Source: Nymphalis io (taxonomy: Eukaryota > Arthropoda > Insecta > Lepidoptera > Nymphalidae). From it: a stretch of 64,000 nt of DNA. A model generated the notes under the pieces. It had not been told where the DNA came from and made no database searches. It saw only the letters and a program-made list of their open reading frames with translations. The position numbers and the translations under genes were made by a program. Shown here piece by piece: positions 54,230 to 64,000 of the stretch (position 1 is the first letter of the stretch; each line of letters starts with the position of its first letter). The stretch spans positions 11,408,001 to 11,472,000 of the forward strand of contig NC_065906.1 of assembly GCF_905147045.1 (NCBI RefSeq). The letters run 5' to 3'.

Positions 54230-56770
54230 TTAATTTAAAACAAATTAGTATGATGATTAATCTGTCGGTGAAAGGGACAATAATTTAAATTTCAGTAATG
54301 CGATTTGTGATTTATCTTTTTTATATTCTTTTATTTAATCTAAGTACTTAGAGGAGAGGCGCTAATCACTCATGTGATCGTTACTAAAGGGGCAAGGAGT
54401 TAAATCATCCATTTATATTGGATAAATAAACAGCATTACGTCACTACGTTATTTATTTCTTCGGCGGGGAGTTTCCGTATGCTTTTTAATTCGTTCACTT
54501 TAATTTTCTTACAATTACCTTCCATTTTGATAATTAAAGTAAAAACTATCACAGTTTCAGAAAATCAAAATACACAGATCTTAGAAGAAAGAAACATTGC
54601 GGTTTCTATTCACTTTTATCCAAATTTTTAAATCGTTTCCTATTTTCAATACAAGAAATAAATAATCAAGAGGCGATCGTTTTATTTCCAAGACGAAGAA
54701 GTAAGGTTTTCCATAGCCTATGATTTTTGATACGCTTAAGCTATACCATGGAGATTTCGTGATTCTATTTTACTTTTATTATTGTTTAGTTTCGTAAGAA
54801 CTTTATCGTGGGCAGCGATTTGGTTAAGCTTCAGAATACACCAAACAGACAGACAAGTAAAAATGTATTCTAAGCTTTTGTTACGACAAAGAACTGTAAA
54901 AATAATATTCTACGCTAAAAACGACAATGGGACATTGTGTAAATGTCGACTGTCGAGTTTGCCGGATCGGAAAACTTTCGCCCTAAGCCCTCAAAGGCGA
55001 TTCAGAACAAAGGTAGAAGCGGAGTATTCTATTTAATTTCACTGTCCCATCTAGTTCTGAGTGTCGTATTACCGTCTCAGAAATAAATATAATTTGGAGC
55101 CTAGACTTCATACACCCTCGTCACAAACTTCTAATCTGTTGAGATTAATTGGTACTTATTAATGCCCGGTTATTAATTATCGACAATTTTACCACCCGTA
55201 CGCAAAATAAATCAGATTATATCAGATATTCATGTAAATGCAACAAAATTGAAGTATGTGGATTTGACTTGATCATTGATTTGATCATTGGGCGATTATC
55301 AAAACATTTTCTTAAATATTCTATTGTGTTTTTGCAGCACACAAGGGCTTATGTACTGTGACAATAATATATTATCAAGTAATATCAAGAAACGCTACCC
55401 TGCGTGAGAGTAGCCCGTGAAGAGTATACTATGTACTATAGTATAGCTGCATATATACAAAATAAAATGAAACGCAATAAGATGATATTTTTGCCATTGT
55501 AAAAAACTTATCTGGGTTTTCAGAGAATTAAGAATCTTGGTCACGAAAGAACCTAAATTAAATAGTTAAGGAAACACGGACTCAGAAGAAGAATTCTAAC
55601 ATCAACTATTCGAATGAAGACAGACGGAAGAAGCGGAGCAAACCATAAGAATATCGGCTTTATGTATATGTGACATTAAAACGAGTATAGATCTTGTATA
55701 GAAAATCTTATGTTTCTATTTAAAGAAACGTATTCTCAAAATAAAATTGGTCGAGAGGTATCGTGCGAAAATTTTTGCTTTCGTTGATAATATAAATTTT
55801 GTATTCAAAAAATAAATAGTTGTTACATTATAAGAGCGCTACAAGACTAATCCCCTACGACAAGATCTCCTCTAATAAAAAAAGCTGATGTACGGGTGAT
55901 TTTATTATAGGCTGTATAATATGACGGCTTTCGCCTTTTTTTATTAAAACATAATCAAACTGACATTTACGATTCTATAATCTTGTCTATGTAGTTCAGA
56001 GAATCTACATCCCAAGCCACAGGGATTTTACATAGATAAAGAGTAAAATTGTTCAAAATAGTATAAAAATATGTATTTAAAGCTGAAGGCGAGTTAATAA
56101 CATGACGATTATATGCTACGAGTACATAAAACATTCTGCGCTGTGTTTTGATAAGTTAAAAAGAACTGTTGTCATTAAAACTATATTAAATAATTATAAC
56201 CGAGAGCATCAATGATCAACCGGAATATTAAGGGCATTAGGGAAATTGGAACAATCTGCGAGTCCATTATAAGTTTAAATTGAAGCTTGGGCGAGTGTTG
56301 TTAGAACAGTAGTTAATGTGTCGACAAGCCTTAATATATGGGAATTCCCTTCAACATAACTCCGATCCTACATTATTTAAAATTTTAGAAATCAGTAACT
56401 TATAAGATTGCCAAATTAAATTTATAATTAAATCCGTTTTATCACATAAAAAATGTAATGATGGCTACAATTATAAATAGTCTAAAAGTCTTTCTGCCAT
56501 TCACCTTTTCTACTTCACTATGAAATTAAATGTGTTTAAGTAATAAAAAGATTGTATTTTTCCATTGAGCCTCGTTAATTTTAATTTCGATGTAAATCGT
56601 AATCACTTGAGAATTATTTTTAATAAGTAATAATTTTTAATCAAAAGAACCTAATGTAACTAAAAAGCGAACTCGTTTTCATTAGATAATGATAACATTC
56701 TGTTAACATTTTGGCTAACAAGTCCCATTACATTCAAAAATTAATAATATTGAAATACGATTCATCAATA
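54230..56770. other. Spacer, no supported gene
   Basis: AT-rich. Frames at 54782-55036 and 55149-55361 (+) have no domain or splice context. A weak family E remnant may lie at about 55985-56050 (agagaatctacatcccaagc). Confidence 0.4.
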
Positions 56771-56774
56771 ACTA

Positions 56775-56890
56775 ACTACTGAGTTTCTTGAAATAATTAT
56801 TTGCAGATTCTACATTTCGAAACTGGTTTTCTTGTTAATTGACGACTCAAAAGTGCTCGTACGCTTACTTCGTTAAAATATATTTTGATA
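56775..56890 (+). repeat. LINE 3'-end repeat, family E
   Basis: actactgagtttcttgaaat, gattctacatttcgaaactg, gacgactcaaaagtgctcgt and cgttaaaatatattttgat, the typical end of the family. Confidence 0.65.
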
Positions 56891-56904
56891 CTGAAATCAT
56901 GTAC

Positions 56905-57063
56905 TCGATAATACTGCCGTATAGTTTCAGTGTTCTCCAATCTAAACTTATTTAACCCCTGGAGTTTACTTAAACAACCTTGCATGATTTCAAGCGAAGC
57001 ATCTCGAGTCTCAATCAGGCTACGTCTCAAGTATAACCAGGTATAAAGTCCGTCCCCCGAGGC
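56905..57063 (-). other. Probable exon, gene unidentified
   Basis: On the minus strand an acceptor-like GAGTAG (to 57064) precedes an open frame of 53 codons that ends with CGA and a GTACAT donor at 56904. Both ends are phase 0. It reads ASGDGLYTWLYLRRSLIE, TRDASLEIMQGCLSKLQGL, NKFRLENTETIRQYYR, a normal mixed, charged protein composition. Beyond the donor the frame runs into the reverse of the family E repeat, which would lie in the intron. No family recognised; a decayed transposon fragment is an alternative. Confidence 0.35.
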
Positions 57064-57069
57064 CTACTC

Positions 57070-58120
57070 GATAATTACAAGAAAAAAATACATAATGATC
57101 CATCTTATTTAAAAAGATAAGCGCTTACAGTTGTAATAAAAGCTAACAATAGATATGTAATTATGTTAAAGAAATTGATAAGTGATCGTCAATTACGCGA
57201 ACTGTTCGAGGAACAGTGAACACTGAGTCACTGCAGTCTCGAGACAATTGATTTGCTTCAAGCCCGTCAGATATACACGTGGCGGTATCTTGTACTCAAT
57301 CGCTGCGTTTTTTTATCTATTCATTAATCATTTATCGCGCACTTAACGTATTCAACTTACGACATCTGGCTGTTTTTCTGCTTTTTTTTACTTTAATTGA
57401 TTATCGTTAAGTAAAAAAGTAAAAAATATTATTTATGTTTTTTAATTTATTTATGTATATATATCTCAAAACTATTAGTTCAGAATTATGAATAAAATAA
57501 TATTTATCTATTTCATGGAAGGAGCAAGACGGACCGGGAATATAAAATAATCATATCACATTGAGTCCAAAACCTTTTTAATTTTTAAACGCACACCGAA
57601 AATAAAATATAAGATACATCTGCTAACATACGATTACACACATTTTTTAGTCCCAATTAGGCTTTCAATTTAAACTTGATAGTGATCTTGCCGGTACCTT
57701 GTTAACACAACCCGAGAATACACACCAGATGTTGTATAAATGTACAAACAGGACAAATCCGAGGAAACTCAGACTGGAGGCTACCACATACACACACATA
57801 CACAACCATTAGACACACAACAAGGGGTCGTATGTTTTGAAACTTAGCCATTCAAACTTAGTTAACAATGAGAGCTATTATGAAGAAAAGTTGTAAACTA
57901 ACAAACGTAATACAAATGTTAAATGGAAAGCAAATAAGTTTATTGGCGGCTGTGAATTTGGCCTTCGCTTTGAAGAGGTCATTAAAATGTTACGACGAAT
58001 AGCCGGCACACAAAGCTTTATAATTATATTGTTTTACTAAGGTTTTATAAGCGACTATTTAAGATGGTGTGACGGCAATTATTGCCAATTATTTTAATGG
58101 AAATATATAAAGTAGTAACA
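57070..58120. other. Spacer, no supported gene
   Basis: A short frame MLKKLISDRQLRELFEEQ lies at about 57163-57219 (+) but is only 18 codons. The rest is AT-rich with a CACA-rich patch near 57785-57810. Confidence 0.35.
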
Positions 58121-58124
58121 AAAT

Positions 58125-58285
58125 GTAAATGCCTCACTGTTGGGCTGAAGTATCCACCAAGAGAATACATATTTGGCAGAATTTCAGCCACACAAATTCA
58201 GAACATGAGGTGCTTGCCTGGATTTGAACCCGAAACATGTTAAGATTCACATGTTCTAACCACTGGGCCATTTCGGCTCTACATA
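58125..58285 (-). repeat. tRNA-headed SINE, family B
   Basis: ctcactgttgggctgaagta, gcctggatttgaacccgaaa (reverse B box) and aaccactgggccatttcggc. Confidence 0.7.
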
Positions 58286-58289
58286 TGGA

Positions 58290-58885
58290 ATTATAAATAT
58301 CTTTATGGAAAGAATGTTTTAGTTATTTACTTTTGTTATTAAATATTTAATTTGTTTGTATATTTTAATAAATACATATTCAGTAATATAAATAAAAGCG
58401 ACGCTACAAACAGTTCTTGAATGATAATTAATATAATATAACTTAATTTATAGCGCATCGTTATTACTCTCTACTACTTGTTTCTACTTTAGTTTTACTT
58501 CTTCTAAACGATCAAAAACAACAACGCCACATTCAAAATTCTATTTATTCTCGAATAACTAACCAAATACGTCATGACATATTAATTCAAGATCAAAGTA
58601 GTTTATGTATCTTTACTCCTCCCATACAAATCGGCTATAAAGGGAATGTCCTTATATTATATGAGTGATTACCATCGCACAAGAGTATAAGGCACAGAGG
58701 CTTCAGACCTTCGTTTTATAGGTTTTAACGTTTTACATTTAAAAAGTTTTTTGTGAAATTCTAATTTTGAAAAGGGACCATTTATGTTTTGCGCGTGTAT
58801 TTTTCGTTTGTTAAAGTATGTTCATCGATCTAAAACGGCTAGACCAATTTTGATGTTTCAAGATTTAGTGTTAGATCTACCGACG
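58290..58885. other. Spacer, nothing supported
   Basis: AT-rich; no coding frame. Confidence 0.4.
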
Positions 58886-58889
58886 TTAC

Positions 58890-59195
58890 TATTCGAGATG
58901 GCCTAGTGGTTAGAACGCGTGAATCTTAACCGACGATCGTTAGTTCAAACCCGGGCATGCACCACTGAATTTTCATGTGCTTAATTTTTGTTTATAATTC
59001 ATCTCGTGCTTGACGGTGAAGAAAAACATCGTGAGGATAACTGAATGTGTCTGATTTCATTGAAATTCTGGCACATGTGTATTCTACCAACCCGCATTGG
59101 AGCAGCGTGGTGGAATACGCTCCAAACCTTCTCCTCAAAAGGGAGAGGAGGCCTTAGCCCAGCAGGGGGACATTAACAGGCTGTTACTGTACTAC
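58890..59195 (+). repeat. tRNA-headed SINE, family B, well preserved
   Basis: attcgagatggcctagtggt head, gttcaaacccgggcatgcac B box, then the full body to cagcagggggacattaacag. Flanked by ctaccgacgtt on both sides (about 58876 and 59190), which looks like a target-site duplication. Confidence 0.85.
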
Positions 59196-59199
59196 CGAC

Positions 59200-60220
59200 G
59201 TTGTTATAAGTGAGAATGCATAGGTATATCATAATCAAATAACATACTGACCGACTCCTAATGTGATGCATCATATTGAATAATAAATAAAGATAAAGAA
59301 TAAAGTATTGAATTAAAAAAATATGAAATGTAGTTGACACCAACAATTATTAGAATAGGTTATTTTGTCTTTCAATATCTGAATGTAAGATTGATTATTA
59401 TTTATTAATTTAAGCTTATGTAACGAGCACAGTCCTCTTTCAGCAAAGTTGGATAAAGTTGGATAAACTTAACAAGTAAGTAACGGATCGCATCTTACTT
59501 CGGTTAACAAAAGAAACTCAATTCTTTATTCCCAGTGATAAAAAGCGGATTAAAAGTTACTTCATCGATAAAAAAAATAGTGATTCGTATTGGTTTTTTA
59601 TTTCTAAAACTTATAATTACTGAGACGCGGCTGTTCAGTTCCGAAGACAAATCTCACGATAAGCTCATTCCGATGGCAATTCCATTCGTTCATTTGAAGA
59701 GTATTAAGTTAAGTAGGGTTGCCATCTTCGCTTTAAGATCAGAACATTATCGCGGAAAGGCCAGTACAATTATGTTTGAAAGGGCTTACTATATATCAAA
59801 AATATCTGTTTATTTGTGTTATTTTTATACTCAACAACTTAAAAATGGTACAATTTTTAAAACACCTTTCGAGTCATTATAAAATTAAGGGTTTCTGATA
59901 TATTTTTCAATACAATCTTAATAATTGGTGTTATGAGTTGTGACAACCCTGAGATAAGCGTGGAATTAAAGTAAGACAGACGTATAAAAACTTTATTAAA
60001 TTTTTTGTTTGAAGAAGTAATCGTAGGCGTTCTCGAAAGTACAATATTACATAATATATGCCTTTTTAAATATACAATATCGATTATATATTTATGTTTG
60101 AGAATTAAAGATCCATATGACTTTGACTTTTGTCTAGAAGTCTAGTTTAGCTTAAGTTGGTTTTGTGTCGCCAATATGATCACTTATTCTTCCAACAAAA
60201 ATCAATATGCACTGCTGTGT
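59200..60220. other. Spacer, no supported gene
   Basis: AT-rich. The frame at 59535-59882 (+, 115 codons from GTG) has no domain, signal peptide or splice context. Confidence 0.4.
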
Positions 60221-60224
60221 TTCG

Positions 60225-60440
60225 GTTTTAGGTTTTTCTGACGAAAAATATTCCATAGCAGCTCGAAGTCTGAAAGTTGGAAACGCGTACACTCTCGCCT
60301 GAACTGTTTTTGGTCGTGCCGAATTTGCCATCTATCGTCGTGTTTGTATAGCTCGCACACTTGTACACTATAATATGTGCTGCGCAGTCGGCTAAACCCT
60401 CAAAGGCCGACGTGACAGAAATCGATCAGGAGTACATCAA
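60225..60440 (+). repeat. SINE family C, diverged
   Basis: atagcagctcgaagtctgaa, tggtcgtgccgaatttgcca, acttgtacactataatatgt and gctgcgcagtcggctaaacc. Confidence 0.6.
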
Positions 60441-60524
60441 CCTCATACTTCTTGCCGTGCCAGCGACTACTGTTGAAAGTCATCGTTAAGCTAAAACGTT
60501 ATTTAATTGGTGAAAAAAGATACG

Positions 60525-60620
60525 TATGAGTTTCTTACCAGTTGTTCTCGGTAGAATATATTTAAAACAATCTTGTAAATTGACGATTCAATAGTACCTA
60601 ATTATATATAATAGTTAAGT
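60525..60620 (+). repeat. LINE 3'-end repeat, family E, diverged
   Basis: tgagtttcttaccagttgtt, ctcggtagaatatattt and attgacgattcaatagtacc. Confidence 0.55.
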
Positions 60621-60775
60621 TATATAGTTATGTATATTATAATAGTCAAGTTTATTATAAATAAATCAGAAGTTAAAATATACTTAATTACATAGTCTTA
60701 ATTAAGTATATATTGACTTCTGATTTATTATATCTATAATTATTATACATACATTATATACATATAAATAATACA
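60605..60775. repeat. Long AT-rich inverted repeat (hairpin)
   Basis: 60655-60690 pairs with 60699-60732 with few mismatches (ataaatcagaagt against acttctgatttat; atacttaatta against taattaagtat) around an 8-base loop. A looser outer arm extends pairing to about 60605 and 60775. It looks like a MITE-type palindrome without coding capacity. Confidence 0.75.
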
Positions 60776-60779
60776 ATCT

Positions 60780-62095
60780 TTCGAAAACCTTTCACTGCAA
60801 TATTACCGCTGTTACTAATAATTTTATAACGGAGAGAGTGTAGTTTTTTTATTTTAATACTTTAAAAATGTATAAAACTCTGTCTAGTTTGCAAAAAATA
60901 AATTTAAAATGCAATAGACCTTTTATCGTTATCTTATTTTGTATGTATATAATCCGCTCAATACAAAATGCATACATTTTTAGCTGAATATAGCAGGAGA
61001 GCTTTTACCGAATTTTTGATATTCGGCCACGTAAACGTGCACGTAAAACATTCGACTGCAAATTGTTTGTCAGTTCACTATCGAGAGCTGTCGTGTGTTA
61101 AGTCTGTAATCCGCCTAAAGATTTAGTATATTCAAACGGCGTCGGTGATTTTTTAAATTTCCATTCAAATGTAACGGGCATGTATTCTTCCTTAATACTT
61201 CAAAGAATTACAAAAAGATATGTTTAACAGCTGTTACATGATTTATTTTAACATTGTATTGAAATATTTATTACGTATTCTTTGGAATCTTTGCCGGGTA
61301 CCTGCAAAGCAAAATGCATTAACAACAAAATAAAGCTTTGGATAGCGAAAGGTACCTTTAAAATGTATCTGGAATTATGTGACGATTTGATTTTTAAATA
61401 TAATTTATAAAATTTTTAAATATATTAATAGGAAATGTTTCTAAATATTTATTAAATTGCTTCGATTGGATTTGTAGAGTGAGTCCGTCAGTGCAATTGA
61501 TATGATAATTCCCCTGAATGAAGTCTATGCTCCCCTTATAAAACCCCTTTCATTTTCCAATACATAAATACCCTATGTAAATTACGTCTTCGACCAGCTA
61601 CAGCTACTAAATTTCTATTTTGTCAAAGACAAAGGCTTAAATATATTTTAGTTCCAAAAAAGAATATGCTTCACTTAGTATTAGGAAAATCAAATAATTA
61701 AAAAAAACGTATGTAAGTAATAACGTATATATACACAGTAACGCTAAAAACGTTTACACGTTCTACACCTTTAGGTAATGAAATGAATAGCTGTGCTTCT
61801 TAGATAAGAATCGTTTATATCCCTTATATTGTTCTAGCTTTTGGTGATTCTGAATGATTTCCATTTCTATTGCGATGTGAATAGACTTAGGTATACTGTA
61901 AATAGGTGCAGTAGAAAAAAAATCCTAAGACAAGAAAAAATATCTTAAGTATATAAATGTTGGCAGTTTAAAATGAGCTACAAATATTTACTCACAGTAC
62001 GAAGTAGCTCGGTTTCATTGATTTTTCTGAGCAATAAACGCATTACTTTAAAATCCGTTTCATGTACCGTGCAATGGCATTTAATTATATATTGT
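60780..62095. other. Spacer, nothing supported
   Basis: AT-rich with no open frame of coding character. Confidence 0.4.
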
Positions 62096-62099
62096 TTAC

Positions 62100-62200
62100 A
62101 AAGGTCTCGCCGCCGGGCTGGGGTGTCTCAGCCGGGGACATCAAAGCCCTTTGTGCAAGCTCGTGATTGCAGGCTTAGTGCTGTTTACGAGCTATCATAG
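62100..62200. other. Isolated GC-rich patch, strand and nature unclear
   Basis: tctcgccgccgggctggggt and following bases stand out in AT-rich DNA. The minus strand has AAAG before an open frame MSPAETPQPGGETFVNNI-stop; the plus strand is open as part of 61973-62200. It could be a small exon or a transposon scrap. Confidence 0.2.
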
Positions 62201-62209
62201 CACTGCTTT

Positions 62210-62660
62210 ATTACTGCACTATGTTGTTTCATGAGCACGTAATGGGGCTGCGACTGTGAGGGTACTCTTATATTAACTTATGATATTTTAAAGGATTTAC
62301 GTTGCAAATTTCTGTAACGGTTTTAATAGTATTCGTGAAAATGTTTTACATAACTTTCACTCTAATATTTATAGTAGATATGATAGACGTTACTGAACAA
62401 CCCTCGTGGATCGTAGCGTGATCTCGTATATACTCGTATATTTATAAAAAAATTGTTTATCAATACAACAATCGTTACAAACCGAATCGGTAGATCGTGA
62501 TTGGCGCATTCAAACAAACAAATTTTATGTATTGTTATATGTATAGATAATTTTATATGAGAGAACCTTCGTGATCATTCGCTTGTCCTTATCCTTATAG
62601 TAGAAGATCCCTTAAAGACAATTGTCATCTACGTGAAATTTATATGCAGTTCCTTATGAT
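62210..62660. other. Spacer, nothing supported
   Basis: AT-rich; no coding frame. Confidence 0.4.
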
Positions 62661-62666
62661 ATAGAA

Positions 62667-62689
62667 ATATATATATATATATATATAAT
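62667..62689. repeat. (TA)n microsatellite
   Basis: About 11 uninterrupted TA units. Confidence 0.9.
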
Positions 62690-62804
62690 ATTAGAAATCA
62701 ATACAACTATACAACAATAAAGTAAACGTAGACCGACACGTACAATTTACACACACAAATAGAACAAAGGAATCAAGACTGAGCAACTGAAATATTATTT
62801 ATGA

Positions 62805-62945
62805 GATATCCGCCACAACCGAGAGTCCAAGCAGAAGTGTCTGAAGCCACCCTGACCGGCCGATGAGCTCGGCAGGGCCGGTCCCCACCACGATGACTAT
62901 CACGTGATCAAGTCGAGCCGCTAGGCTACGCCCCGTCAGAAGACA
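62805..62945. other. GC-rich patch, possibly a repeat with a tRNA-like end
   Basis: ccctgaccggccgatgagct and tcaagtcgagccgctaggct are GC-rich in an AT-rich setting. The reverse of the right end (ggggcgtagcctagcggctc) resembles a tRNA or SINE head. No frame or second copy found here. Confidence 0.25.
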
Positions 62946-63004
62946 TTCCTAGCAATATAATGATAAGTTATCCTAATCTTCACCATATTGTTATATGTTA
63001 AGTT

Positions 63005-63680
63005 AGATTGGCTTAGTTTCAAAATCGAAATATACTTTATTCAAATAGAATCTTACATGCACGTTTAATTCGCAATTTTACAATATTAAAAAAGTAAGCC
63101 ACCGTTTCGTAATGTTGATTCTACTAATAATAACCGACACGAAACAAAGGTTTTTACTCTTTTTCACCAATCACATTGTTTAGCATATTCGAATTGAGGA
63201 AGTGTAGATATAAAGAAACACTTGATTCACATCTTCCATGCGATTTGCTAATAAATATGATAATATCTCTGATATGTTATGTACTACAGACGCTTTTTCA
63301 ATAATATATCTTTATTTATAACATGACATTATTCAAGATAATTATATATATCCACTTTAATTGTACTTCCAAATTCCGATAATAACTTCGAAGACATTCA
63401 AGACGCCATTGTTTTGCGAATCCATAGATAATATAATCTATTAAACTGATATCGCTTCAATGTCAAAGTTGTTTATTTATTTCCTGTGGTTTGAATATAC
63501 TATAAATACGTGTAATTATGATTACAATTAAATTTATATAACCTGTATGAAAATCAACGAAAACTATACTATACTATAAAATATAATATATCTTATATAA
63601 TATGTATATATATATTTATATTTAATGGTAAACATAGAATGATGCGGGAATTTTATTGAAATCTTGCTCCAGGATGGATG
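63005..63680 (-). repeat. LINE 3' region, family E, longest copy
   Basis: Read on the minus strand, 63440-63190 matches the block at 33915-34115, and 63130-63010 is the family end (tagaatcaacattacgaaac, then tgaataaagtatatttcgat). 63520-63680 on the other side matches 26680-26800. Together they outline a LINE 3' UTR of over 600 bases. Confidence 0.5.
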
Positions 63681-63689
63681 TATTGACTT

Positions 63690-64000
63690 TCCGAAGTCGA
63701 AAACTTTGTTTTACAAATTTATCGTTACGAGGAGTGAAATAAAATACAGTATCACTTCTAAACGCGAAGACTGCGTTAAAAGTATATGTTCACTTAACAA
63801 GTAGTGAGTAGGTATATATGTATATATGTACAACGTAAGTCTCCTATTTTTGTTCATTATAGGAATGAAACCCTGCTCTATGTGAGTCGTGTCGGCCGAT
63901 ATGGTCTTTGATTGCGCCATTGTGCGAGCTCTCAGCTCGCAGCTCGGAATAAATAGACTAAATCCCACAGAAATGAGTTTTGAGATCAGGGCAGATAAAA
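63690..64000. other. Window end, nothing supported
   Basis: The minus frame at 63711-63968 has no domain. A slightly GC-richer part at 63880-63950 (gtgcgagctctcagctcgca) contains short inverted words but no feature I can name. Confidence 0.3.

Noticed and set aside
1..64000. CRISPR arrays, operons, ribosome binding sites, phage or plasmid features
   Set aside because: The sequence is animal nuclear DNA; no regularly spaced identical repeats or prokaryotic gene layout are present.

Overview
This is animal nuclear DNA, almost certainly from a butterfly or moth (Lepidoptera). The sequence is AT-rich, genes are split by short GT-AG introns, and the spacer is packed with diverged copies of a few tRNA-headed SINEs and LINE tails of the lepidopteran type. 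The species cannot be named from the sequence alone. There are no operons, ribosome binding sites or CRISPR arrays.

Layout. (1) 0-7.6 kb: SINE fragments, then the last two exons of a cysteine-rich gene with a hydrophobic C-terminal tail (3489-4086, +), a CpG-rich Ala/Arg-coding low-complexity tract, an (AT)n tract ending in a 44-bp perfect palindrome, and spacer. (2) 7.6-11.8 kb: a complete ten-exon pickpocket-type DEG/ENaC channel gene (+) whose exon phases all join, giving about 540 residues. (3) 16.0-17.2 kb: a three-exon gene on the minus strand for a 111-residue, cysteine-free secreted protein of unknown family. (4) 17.9-21.1 kb: a full-length RTE-type LINE with a perfect 12-bp target-site duplication and one in-frame TAG in an otherwise open frame. 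(5) 21-34 kb: gene-poor spacer with hairpins, SINEs and one coding-like island near 30 kb. (6) 34.1-36.7 kb: a dead CR1/Jockey-type LINE on the minus strand. (7) 37.5-38.4 kb: a large 3' exon of a secreted pancreatic-lipase-like gene with an intact Ser-Asp-His triad. (8) 38.4-64 kb: mostly repeats, with isolated open stretches flanked by splice signals (42.6, 43.3, 51.3 and 57.0 kb) that may be exons of genes I could not identify.

The genes do not form an evident pathway. The channel, the lipase, the small secreted protein and the cysteine-rich protein would all act at the cell surface or outside the cell, but nothing here links them functionally. The best candidates for something undescribed are the small secreted protein gene and the double-CCC cysteine-rich protein. 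Both were assembled from splice signals and phase agreement, not from homology. All exon models were derived by eye; transcript data would be decisive.
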